Positions 33,318 to 40,029 of a stretch of 64,000 bases of DNA are shown piece after piece; position 1 is the stretch's first letter; each line of letters starts with the position of its first letter. This DNA is from Myxococcales bacterium. GTDB taxonomy: Bacteria > Myxococcota_A > Polyangia > Polyangiales > JADJMO01. A program made the translations under genes and the position numbers. The notes under the pieces were generated by a model that saw nothing but the letters and a program-made list of their open reading frames with translations, was not told where the DNA came from and did not search any database. Where the stretch lies: assembly GCA_016709545.1 (NCBI GenBank), contig JADJMO010000005.1, forward strand, positions 186,001-250,000. Direction: 5' to 3'.

Positions 33318-34577
33318 ATGCGCGGGGACCTCTTCCGTATTCTCTTCTTCGCGTCGTCGCCGCTCCTGCTGATGGTGCGGGCGCTCGCCGCGCCAGCGAC
33401 CGAGGCCAAGGTGCTCGTCGTGGGCGATGGCCCCGGCTCCGACGCCGTCGTCGAGTCGGTGGCCAAGGCCAAGATCGCGAGGACCACGCAGGTCGCCAAG
33501 AAGGCCAAGGAGATCCCCTGCAAGCTGCCCGACGTCGTGGCCAAGGGCGCCGCGAAGAGCAAGGTCGTCGACTGCCTGCGTGATCAGGTCGACGGCGCGA
33601 AGGCGGACGCGATCGTCGTCGTCCACGTCGTGCCCGGCAAGACGCGCGTGGCCGAGGTCCGCATCGTCTCGTCGGATCCGTACGTCGACGTCTTCGAGGC
33701 CAAGGTCCCCCTCGGCGCGAAACCCGGCCCGGACGACGCGACCGCGGTGCTCGCCGTGGTGGAGCCCCGTCTCACCGAGATGGCGCCCAAGCCCGCCGCC
33801 ACCGCGACCACCACGGCGACGCCCACCGTCACCGCGAGTGCGTCGGCCGCTCCGAGCGCCGAGCCCGGCCCCCCGCCGCCGAAACCCGTCGCGCCCTCCG
33901 TCTCCATCGAGGTCGGCCCCTTCGTCGGCCTGCGCACGTTCGGGTACGCCGATCCCGTCGGCACCGCTCTGCGCGACTACGACCTCAAGGGCGCGGTCGG
34001 CATCACCGCGGGCGTCGAGGCCTACCCGGGCGCGACCTTTCCTGCACGGAGCTTCCAGCTCGGCGTCGCGCTCCGCTACCAGACGAGCACGGGGCTCGGC
34101 TCGGAGACCTCGAGTGGACGGCGCATCAGCACGATGTGGACGCGGATGGACGCGCAGGTCCGCGGGCGCATCCTGCTCGGCGAGAAGGGCAGCACGCTCA
34201 CCTTCGGGCTCGGGGTCACCCGCGAGCTGTTCGACTTCGCAGAGCGCACGAGCTCGCTGCCCATCGCCAGGTACCTCTCGGCGCGTGCTTCCCTCGACCT
34301 CCGCCTCGCGCTCGGCCCCATCGCCCTGCTCGCGGGAGGCGCGGTGCTCCCCGGGCTCTCCGCGCCGACCGGCGTCGCCGAGCGCTGGGCCGGAGCGAAG
34401 AGCCTCGGCTTCGAGGGCGCGCTCGGCCTGGCTCTGCCGTTGGGTTCGAGCGTCGAGGCCCGCGTCCTCGCGACCCACACGCGCTACACGTCCCACTACG
34501 ATGCGCCGCCGACCGACGCGTCGGGCGCCACCGATGCCCTCTCTCGCCTCCAGGTGACCCTTGGCTTCTCGTACTGA
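33318..34577 (+). CDS. Exported protein with C-terminal beta-barrel-like domain
   Basis: 419 residues from ATG 33318, with a signal peptide (RILFFASSPLLLMVRALA). Residues 25-150 form an alpha/beta domain (KVLVVGDGPGSDAVVESVAK, DAIVVVHVVPGKTRVAEVRI) with two Cys. A Thr/Ala/Pro linker (about 155-190) is followed by a strand-rich region (VGPFVGLRTFGYADPVG, FQLGVALRYQTSTG, MDAQVRGRILLGEKGSTL, ARVLATHTRYTSHYDAPP) ending LQVTLGFSY, typical of a barrel with an aromatic last residue. Its 3' end overlaps the next gene's TTG start, so the two are probably translationally coupled. Confidence 0.7.
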   Translation: MRGDLFRILFFASSPLLLMVRALAAPATEAKVLVVGDGPGSDAVVESVAKAKIARTTQVAKKAKEIPCKLPDVVAKGAAKSKVVDCLRDQVDGAKADAIVVVHVVPGKTRVAEVRIVSSDPYVDVFEAKVPLGAKPGPDDATAVLAVVEPRLTEMAPKPAATATTTATPTVTASASAAPSAEPGPPPPKPVAPSVSIEVGPFVGLRTFGYADPVGTALRDYDLKGAVGITAGVEAYPGATFPARSFQLGVALRYQTSTGLGSETSSGRRISTMWTRMDAQVRGRILLGEKGSTLTFGLGVTRELFDFAERTSSLPIARYLSARASLDLRLALGPIALLAGGAVLPGLSAPTGVAERWAGAKSLGFEGALGLALPLGSSVEARVLATHTRYTSHYDAPPTDASGATDALSRLQVTLGFSY

Positions 34578-35772
34578 TCGGGCTCCGCTCCACCTGCTGC
34601 GACTCGCGCTCACCGCGATCGTGGCGCTCGCTACGTGGGTGGCCCTGCCACGCACCGCCAGCGCCTATCCTTGGATGCTCCGCCACGGCGCAACCCAGTG
34701 CGGCGCCTGCCACGCGGACCCTTCGGGCTCGGGCCTGCTCACCAACGCCGGGCGCGCGCGCGGCGACAAGCTCATGCGGTTCCAGTGGGGCACACCCGCC
34801 ACCGACACGAGCAAGGGCAAGCTGTTCTGGGGCGTCGACACACCGGACTGGTTGCTCTTCGGGGGCAGCATCCGCAACGGCTACCTGCTCACCCACATCA
34901 ACGGGGCACCGAAGCAACCCGACCCGCGGTTCCTGCAGATGCAGGCCGATCTCCGCACCCAGATCACGGTCGACCGGTTTCGCGCGCACGGGAGCCTCGG
35001 CTTCCTGCACGAGGGCGGCGCGCCCACCTGGGTCACGACGCAGAGGGAGAACAACCTCGTCTCGCGCGAGCACTGGCTCGGCGTGGATCTCGGCGCCGAC
35101 CGCGAGTGGCTCGTGCGCGCGGGCCGCCTCAACCTGCCGTTCGGCATCCGCGGCAACGAGCACACGCTCTGGGTCCGCAAGACCTTCCGCACCGACGTCA
35201 ACGAGGGGCAGCAACACGGCGTCGCCGTGTCGTACGCGGCCGGCGAGCACCGCGCTGAGCTGATGGCCGTCGTCGGCAACCTGCAGCTGCGCCCCGATCT
35301 GTACCGGGAGCAAGGGCTCGTCGGGTACTACGAGCACGCCTTCACCAAGCGCGCCGCCGCGGGCGTGAGCGCGCTGTTCCTGCGCACCTCGGTCGACCCG
35401 ACGCTGGGCAAGGAGGCGACGCGCCACGGCTACGGCGCGTTCCTGCGGTTCGCGCCGGTCAAGCCGCTGGTGCTCCTGGTCGAAGGCGACGCGGTGTTGC
35501 AGAAGGCCATCGGCGACGCCCTCGGCTCCGGGTTCGTCGGCTTCTTCCAGGCCGATCTCGAGCCCGTGCAAGGGGTCCACGTCATGCTGACGGGCGAGGC
35601 GCTCAAGCGGCCCTCGACGAGCGGGACGGCCATCGGCGGCTGGCTCTCGCTCGTGTGGTTCCTCGCGCCCCACGCCGATCTGCGCCTCGACGGGATCTTC
35701 CAGTCGGTGCCGGCCGGCGACACGAGGAGCAAGGCCACGACCCTCCTCGCCCAGATGCACGTCTACCTGTAG
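34561..35772 (+). CDS. Exported mono-haem (CxxCH) porin-like protein
   Basis: 403 residues. The only start ahead of the signal peptide (HLLRLALTAIVALATWVALP, cleaved at TASA) is TTG 34561, which overlaps the previous gene by 17 bp. Just after the cleavage site comes MLRHGATQCGACHADPSGSG, a single c-type haem motif in a very short domain. The following 330 residues are barrel-like strands (WLLFGGSIRNGYLLTH, ITVDRFRAHGSLGFLHEG, EWLVRAGRLNLPFGIRGNEH, GFVGFFQADLEPVQGVHVML), ending AQMHVYL. Haem-tagged porins can move electrons or small ligands across the outer membrane. That role is inference. It is followed after 9 bp by a second CxxCH protein. Confidence 0.8.
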   Translation: MASRTDRAPLHLLRLALTAIVALATWVALPRTASAYPWMLRHGATQCGACHADPSGSGLLTNAGRARGDKLMRFQWGTPATDTSKGKLFWGVDTPDWLLFGGSIRNGYLLTHINGAPKQPDPRFLQMQADLRTQITVDRFRAHGSLGFLHEGGAPTWVTTQRENNLVSREHWLGVDLGADREWLVRAGRLNLPFGIRGNEHTLWVRKTFRTDVNEGQQHGVAVSYAAGEHRAELMAVVGNLQLRPDLYREQGLVGYYEHAFTKRAAAGVSALFLRTSVDPTLGKEATRHGYGAFLRFAPVKPLVLLVEGDAVLQKAIGDALGSGFVGFFQADLEPVQGVHVMLTGEALKRPSTSGTAIGGWLSLVWFLAPHADLRLDGIFQSVPAGDTRSKATTLLAQMHVYL

Positions 35773-35781
35773 GAGCCCAGC

Positions 35782-36267
35782 ATGCGCACCCTCTCGTCCG
35801 CCCTGCTCGTGGTCCTCTCGCTGTTCGTCGCGCGCGGCGCCGGAGCGACCCCGAACTTCCCCCCCGCGATCAAGACGCACCTCGCGGCGAAGGCCGAGCC
35901 CCCCTGTCGCGTCTGCCACACCACGGGCCTCGCGGGTGGCCTCGGCACGGTGAACACCGAGTTCGGCAAGAACATGCGGGCGCGCGGCCTCGTCGCCTAC
36001 GAGGAGCCCACGCTGATCGCGGCGCTCGACAAGATGGCGAGCGAGAAGGTCGACAGCACGAAGGCGCGCGGTACCTCCGACATCGACGTCCTCAAGAACG
36101 CCGGGGACCCGAACAGCGTCGTGCAGACCGTCCAGCTCGAGCCGCCGATCTACGGGTGCGGCGACCCGCCGAGCTCCACCTTCGCGCGGTCGAAGCAGCG
36201 GGTCGCGGGCCTCGGCAGCGCCGCGCTGCTCGCGCTCGGCGCCCTCTTGGTGCGCCGTCGGCGCTGA
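35782..36267 (+). CDS. Mono-haem protein with C-terminal anchor (MYXO-CTERM-like)
   Basis: 161 residues with a signal peptide (LSSALLVVLSLFVARGAGA). A single haem motif sits in AEPPCRVCHTTGLAGG, followed by a helical region (VNTEFGKNMRARGLVAYEE). The end has a GCG motif (IYGCGDPP), a hydrophobic helix (GLGSAALLALGALL) and a terminal RRRR. That tripartite tail is what MYXO-CTERM surface-sorting signals look like in myxobacteria. The protein would be exported, haem-loaded and held at the cell surface. It forms an apparent operon with the preceding haem/porin gene (spacing 9 bp). Confidence 0.82.
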   Translation: MRTLSSALLVVLSLFVARGAGATPNFPPAIKTHLAAKAEPPCRVCHTTGLAGGLGTVNTEFGKNMRARGLVAYEEPTLIAALDKMASEKVDSTKARGTSDIDVLKNAGDPNSVVQTVQLEPPIYGCGDPPSSTFARSKQRVAGLGSAALLALGALLVRRRR

Positions 36268-36268
36268 G

Positions 36269-36612
36269 TCACTCCGCGGTGAACTCCCACGGGTAGGTGA
36301 TGGTGGCCTTGCCGCCGCTGGGCTTCGGGAACTTGATCGACTTCACCACGTCGCCGATGCACTTGGCGGTCTCGTCCGGCAGCGTCGTACCGTTCATGGT
36401 CACGACCTCCTCGACGGCCCCTTCCTCGCCGACGGTGAAGCGCAACACCACCTTGCCGCTCGCCTTGTTGTTCTTCTCCAAGAGCGCGTGGTAGCAGGCC
36501 TTCACGTCCTCCTTGCGCGCGACGAGCGCCTTCTTCACGTCCACCGGCGCGAGCGTGCCGCCATGGACCGAGCCCTTGGGCGGTGCGTCGCTCGACGCGG
36601 CAGGCTCGGGGT
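36269..36612 (-). pseudogene. AgmX/PglI-type lipoprotein, 3' fragment (split by IS21)
   Basis: This is the C-terminal part of a lipoprotein cut by the insertion sequence. From EPAASSDAPPKGSVHGG it runs to an AgmX/PglI C-terminal domain (KKALVARKEDVKACYHALLE, GKVVLRFTVGEEGAVEEVV, AKCIGDVVKSIKFPKPSGG), ending YPWEFTAE. The two Cys in ACYHAL and AKCIGD are conserved in the family. It has no start codon of its own. Joining position 36607 to 39064 on the minus strand (one copy of the GGGGT duplication) gives an in-frame protein of about 141 residues with the 5' fragment at 39064-39150. The family is linked to adventurous motility in Myxococcus; the job here is unknown. Confidence 0.85.
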
Positions 36613-36637
36613 TGTGACGTCGCGAAAGTCTGGCGGG
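36613..36637 (+). repeat. IS21 left terminal inverted repeat
   Basis: The sequence from 36613 begins TGTGACGTCGCG and ends at 36637 with TCTGGCGGG. It matches the right end at 20 of 25 positions, counted by hand. It is preceded by the target copy GGGGT (36608-36612). Confidence 0.9.
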
Positions 36638-36767
36638 GATCGTCCAGAAAGTCTGGCGGGTGGACGATAGCGCACGGGTAGAAGCAGGGAAGGACAAATG
36701 GATCGCCGTCGAGCCGATGGAGTCGGTCGGTGCGATGGCGATCAAGATTGTGGATTTGTGGAGATGC

Positions 36768-37534
36768 CTAGGACTCGTCGCCGTCGAGGATTTTCGGATC
36801 GACTGCGCGTGTCCGGAAAGAGGGTCCGGCGAGTCGGATGTGCTGGCCGCGCTCGAGAACGCGGTCGAGGAGGGCCTCGGCGAGCTCAGCATCGTGCAGG
36901 ACCTCGCCCCATCGCTTGAGCGCCTTGTTGGTCGTGAAGACGATCGGGCGACGCTTGAGGCAACGCTGGTCGACGACGCCGTAGAGCACGTTGGCTGCGT
37001 CGCTCGCGCACTGGAGGTAGCCAACCTCGTCGATGACGAGCACGTGCGGCTCGACGTACGCAGCGGTTGCTGCGCGCAAGGTGCCATCGCCGGCGGCAGC
37101 GTGGAGTTCGTCGATGAGATCGGATGCCGTGACGAACCGTGCGTCGAAGCCGTTCTGGATGGCCTTGTAGGCGACGGCAACGGCGATGTGGGTCTTTCCG
37201 CGTCCCGGCTTGCCGGAGAGGATCAGGTTCCTCCCTTCAGTAACGAACTCTGGACCGAGGAACGGTCCCAGTTGCTTGCGCCCGAGCGTCGACTGGAAGA
37301 TGAAGTCGAACTCCTCGATGGTCTTGAGAGAGGGGAAGTGCGCGTGCCGCACGAGCCTCTGCACGCGGGTGTTCGAGCGATGTGCGACCTCCTCTGCGAG
37401 CAGGAGTCCGAGGAAATCACGATGCGACCAGCCCTCCCGGCTGCGCGCAGCTCGTAGTCGGCGAGGAGACGCGCAACGGTGGCGAGCTTGAGGCGCTTGA
37501 GCAGAGCGCCCATGTCGACGGTGAGGGTGCTCAT
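36768..37534 (-). CDS. istB: IS21 helper ATPase IstB (frameshift)
   Basis: It starts at ATG 37534, overlapping the istA stop by one base (TGATG). The N-terminus MSTLTVDMGALLKRLKLATV leads into ADYELRAA, where the frame slips near 37445. It resumes as REGWSHRDFLGLLLAEEVAH. The AAA+ core follows: Walker A LILSGKPGRGKTHIAVAVAY, Walker B HVLVIDEVGYLQ, sensor 1 RPIVFTTNKALKRWG and the arginine finger region ALLDRVLERG. IstB assists the transposase in target selection and strand transfer. Repaired length is about 255 residues, normal for the family. If the indel is real rather than an error, this copy would be defective. Confidence 0.93.
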
Positions 37535-38949
37535 CACGCCGCCTCCCCGAGCACACGCCGCACGTCGTCGACGTGGAACACTTTGCCCTCGACGCACTTC
37601 GCGAACGCGTCGCGGAGCGCGTCGTCGCCATGAACCGCGAGGAGGTCGAAGAGATCCGAGCACGGCTCCTCCCAGCGACCGGCGGGACAACGGTGGACAA
37701 GCACGCCAAGGAAGTCCCAGGCGGGGGGACCCAGCTCGAGGAGGCACTGCCGTCGAAACGTGGCGATCTTCCGGTGGCCGTGTACGACTGCGAGAACCTC
37801 CTGCCGGTGATGGGGCAGTCGGCGGACTTCGCCGGTGTGATCGGCGCGGGCATAGACGCTGGCGTCCTTGCTGCCGACGGTGACCTCGATAGTGCGCGCC
37901 CGTACCAGTATCGTGGCTGGGGCGCCGAGGAGTCGCGCCGACGCGAAGTACGAAGTCCCGGCGAAGCGGACGGTGCCCATCGGCGTGACGACGGCAGGCT
38001 CGTGAAGAACCCACTCGTCTGCGGTCGCGACGAGGGGTCGCTCGGCGAGCCAGCGCGCCTCGTCGACGAGGGCCTCGGCCGGGATGCGCCCCGTGGCGTC
38101 GGACGCTCGCACATGGTTGACGTCGTGCAGCCAGTCGGCGAGCTGTGCCTCGAGGTCGGCGCGATCACGGAACGTGCGGGCCAAGAAGAAGCTGTGCTTC
38201 GCGAAGCCCACCAGCCGCTCGACGCTGCCCTTCTGATTGCCGGAGCGAGGCGCGCAGAACGTCGGGATGACGCGCATCTCAGCGACCAGGTCGCGCAGGT
38301 ATCGGTGGAGCTTGATGGGCTTCACACCGATAGGCGAGACGCGAATCGTCCGTGGGTTGTCGAACACCCACTCCTTCGGACAGCCACCGAAGGCATGAAG
38401 GCAATCGAGCAGGCCACGCACGACCGACTCTGCTCGCTGGTCTTTGGTCACGCGCACGTGCATGAAGCGCGAGTACTTGAGGCGCCCAGCGAAGAACACG
38501 ATTCGGTCGGCGGTGCCATCCTCGTAGGTGACCAGCACCTCGCCGAAGTCGAACTGCGCGTACTCGCCGGGCAGGCCATCGAAGCAGATCACAGGCTCGG
38601 CGACGGGAGAAGGTCGCAGGCGCTTGACGAGCTTCGCCATCGCGCTGCGTCCGCCGGCGTACCCCCAACCTCGGGCCCGCCGAAGAACCTCGGTCGCCAT
38701 GATGCTCGGCTCGTCCTCGAGCAGCTTCTGCACGCGCGCCAGTATCGCATCGTCCGCCTTGGGAGGCCGTCCGCGCCGTGGCGCGTCGAGCCGCATGCCA
38801 GCGGCGACCTCGGCGATGGTGGGCTCGGGCTCGGCCACGATGCGCTCGACGGAGCGCAGCCCGATGCCGCAGGTGGTCGCAATCGCGGTCTGGGGGGTCC
38901 CGGCGCCGGCCAGGTGATGGACTTTGAGACGGGTCATGACGTCGATCAC
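37534..38949 (-). CDS. istA: IS21 transposase IstA
   Basis: 471 residues from GTG 38949 (VIDVMTRLKVHHLAGAG); ATG 38937 is an alternative, and the frame stays open to 39012 into the terminal repeat. The N-terminal helix-turn-helix covers about residues 10-45 (TPQTAIATTCGIGLRSVERI). The retroviral-type integrase core has catalytic Asp in YAQFDFGEVLVTYEDG, the second Asp in KEWVFDNPRT and Glu in GNQKGSVERLVGFAK. The C-terminal beta-rich domain includes WVLHEPAVVTPMGTVRFAGT. The catalytic triad is present, so the transposase itself looks intact. It is translationally coupled to istB. Confidence 0.95.
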   Translation of the reverse strand: MIDVMTRLKVHHLAGAGTPQTAIATTCGIGLRSVERIVAEPEPTIAEVAAGMRLDAPRRGRPPKADDAILARVQKLLEDEPSIMATEVLRRARGWGYAGGRSAMAKLVKRLRPSPVAEPVICFDGLPGEYAQFDFGEVLVTYEDGTADRIVFFAGRLKYSRFMHVRVTKDQRAESVVRGLLDCLHAFGGCPKEWVFDNPRTIRVSPIGVKPIKLHRYLRDLVAEMRVIPTFCAPRSGNQKGSVERLVGFAKHSFFLARTFRDRADLEAQLADWLHDVNHVRASDATGRIPAEALVDEARWLAERPLVATADEWVLHEPAVVTPMGTVRFAGTSYFASARLLGAPATILVRARTIEVTVGSKDASVYARADHTGEVRRLPHHRQEVLAVVHGHRKIATFRRQCLLELGPPAWDFLGVLVHRCPAGRWEEPCSDLFDLLAVHGDDALRDAFAKCVEGKVFHVDDVRRVLGEAA

Positions 38950-39038
38950 AGTCGGGCCTCCGAAGAGAGCCCACCAGCAACCGGAGGCCCGGAAAAGCAG
39001 CTGGCGGGACACTACCCGCCAGAATTTCGGGATCGCTA

Positions 39039-39063
39039 CCCGCCAGAATTACGGGACACCACA
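39039..39063 (-). repeat. IS21 right terminal inverted repeat
   Basis: Read on the minus strand from 39063 it begins TGTGGTGTCCCG and ends TCTGGCGGG. It is followed on the plus strand by the second target copy GGGGT at 39064-39068. Confidence 0.9.
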
Positions 39064-39150
39064 GGGGTCTGCGGTCTTCGGCGGCGGTGCCGAAGGACCG
39101 CACGCGTACAGAGCGACGAACAGCAGCGGGATCGAGAAATGGGCGCGCAC
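39064..39150 (-). pseudogene. AgmX/PglI-type lipoprotein, 5' fragment (split by IS21)
   Basis: The fragment carries the signal peptide of the split gene. From GTG 39150 it reads VRAHFSIPLLFVALYACGPS, a lipobox-containing N-terminus, then APPPKTADP. It then runs into the element and stops at 39049 (CGVP, stop). ATG 39180 is an alternative start but would overlap the upstream gene. The GTG leaves 16 bp between the genes and places the charged residue directly ahead of the hydrophobic core. Confidence 0.75.
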
Positions 39151-39166
39151 GGGGGCCAGTCTACGA

Positions 39167-39655
39167 TCAGGGTCCGGCATCGGAGAACGGATTCGGCGCG
39201 CCGGCCTCGATCCAGCCGCGCAACTCCTTCGCGAAGGCAAGGTCGCCCGAGCTACCGAGGGGCATCGCTGTCTCGACCCCGGCGTCGCGATCGCCCTTCA
39301 CTTCGAGGTAGAGCCAGCTCCTCTCGGGCGCGCCTGGCTCCACGCGAAAGAGATCCGGCCGCAGGGTGGAGCGCACGGAGATCAGCGACCGCAGATCTTC
39401 GTTCGGCGAGCGACCGAGCACGAGCCCCGCAGGGTTCGCCGCGTCGTGACACCCCGTCTCGACGCCACGACAGCTCGAAAGGCGCGCGACGATGCGTTCC
39501 TCGCGGGTGGCTGGGGCAGCATCTGCATCGGGCAGCACGAAGCCGCCGTCGCTCGCCACGGGTGGCATCGACGAACCACTGCACGCGACGAGGAACGCGA
39601 AGGCTAGACCAGCGCTTCGTCCCAAGGTGGGTGCCCGTACGGGGGAAGAAGCCAC
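39167..39655 (-). CDS. Small lipoprotein resembling haem-less PSCyt1-type domain
   Basis: Up to 162 residues. The signal AGLAFAFLVACSGSS has a lipobox; downstream starts (for example TTG 39625) would avoid the 52-bp overlap with the upstream gene and still keep the signal. The domain reads IVARLSSCRGVETGCHDAAN, then VEPGAPERSWLYLEVKGDRD and ELRGWIEAGAPNPF. This is the layout of planctomycete-type cytochrome (PSCyt1) domains, where a CxxCH binds haem and Met is a ligand. Here six residues separate the cysteines, so haem attachment is unlikely. It is the third gene of a minus-strand operon. Confidence 0.72.
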   Translation of the reverse strand: MASSPVRAPTLGRSAGLAFAFLVACSGSSMPPVASDGGFVLPDADAAPATREERIVARLSSCRGVETGCHDAANPAGLVLGRSPNEDLRSLISVRSTLRPDLFRVEPGAPERSWLYLEVKGDRDAGVETAMPLGSSGDLAFAKELRGWIEAGAPNPFSDAGP

Positions 39656-40028
39656 TGTCCGTGACGGCGTCCGGGCCGGCCACGTCTGCGGCGTCCGCTG
39701 CGTCGCTGATCGCGTCGGTGCTGCTCTCGGTCGTGCTGCTGTCCGCTGCCGCAGTGTCGGCGCCGGTTTCGGCCGACACGCTGTCGGTCGAGACGTCCGT
39801 CACCGTGTCGGTCACCGCGTCGGTCGTGGGAGTGCTCGTCTCGTCGGCACTGCTGCAGCCCGCGAGCGCCAGCGAGGCGAGGAGGGTCGCGGCCTTGCGG
39901 GTCGGCCGAAGGCCCGCGAAGGCCCGGAGCGACCGGGGTGCCAGCGCGGCGTGAGGAGCCGCGCAGAACGGGCAAGGTCCCGGCGCCACGTCGACGTGGC
40001 GCCGGCAGGTCGGGCAGGGAGCGAGCAT
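39604..40028 (-). CDS. Zinc-ribbon plus membrane-segment protein with acidic tail (frameshift)
   Basis: It starts at ATG 40028, one base after the stop of the upstream vWA gene. The N-terminus has two CxxC knuckles (LAPCPTCRRHVDVA and CPFCAAPH), predicted to bind one zinc. A hydrophobic segment ending in a lipobox-like ASLALAGCSS at about residue 60 follows, and then a Thr/Asp/Ala-rich low-complexity region. Near 39655 the frame changes to one that ends LPPYGHPPWDEALV at 39604, a Pro-Tyr-Gly end that fits this kind of protein. Otherwise the frame would run on to 39252 through a different gene. A zinc ribbon ahead of a signal-like segment would put the ribbon in the cytoplasm. Function is unknown. 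Confidence 0.65.
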
Positions 40029-40029
40029 G

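Larger units (their letters stand above)
36613..39063 (-). mobile_element. IS21-family insertion sequence, complete, with 5-bp target duplication
   Basis: The element is 2451 bp, encodes IstA and IstB on the minus strand, and is bounded by imperfect inverted repeats that both begin TGTG. Comparing the first 25 bases of each end gives 20 matches, with the shared core TCTGGCGGG. As usual in IS21, each end also holds an inner copy of the core (around 36650 on the left and around 39027 on the right). The target GGGGT is duplicated at 36608-36612 and 39064-39068. It sits inside the AgmX-like lipoprotein gene. The clean duplication points to a fairly recent insertion. Confidence 0.94.

Noticed and set aside
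39252..39603. In-frame extension of the zinc-ribbon protein to 258 residues
   Set aside because: The extension is the shadow of the next lipoprotein gene; the neighbouring frame offers a natural ending at 39604.
39167..39655. Haem-binding cytochrome
   Set aside because: The cysteines are separated by six residues (SCRGVETGCH), not the CxxCH needed for covalent haem.
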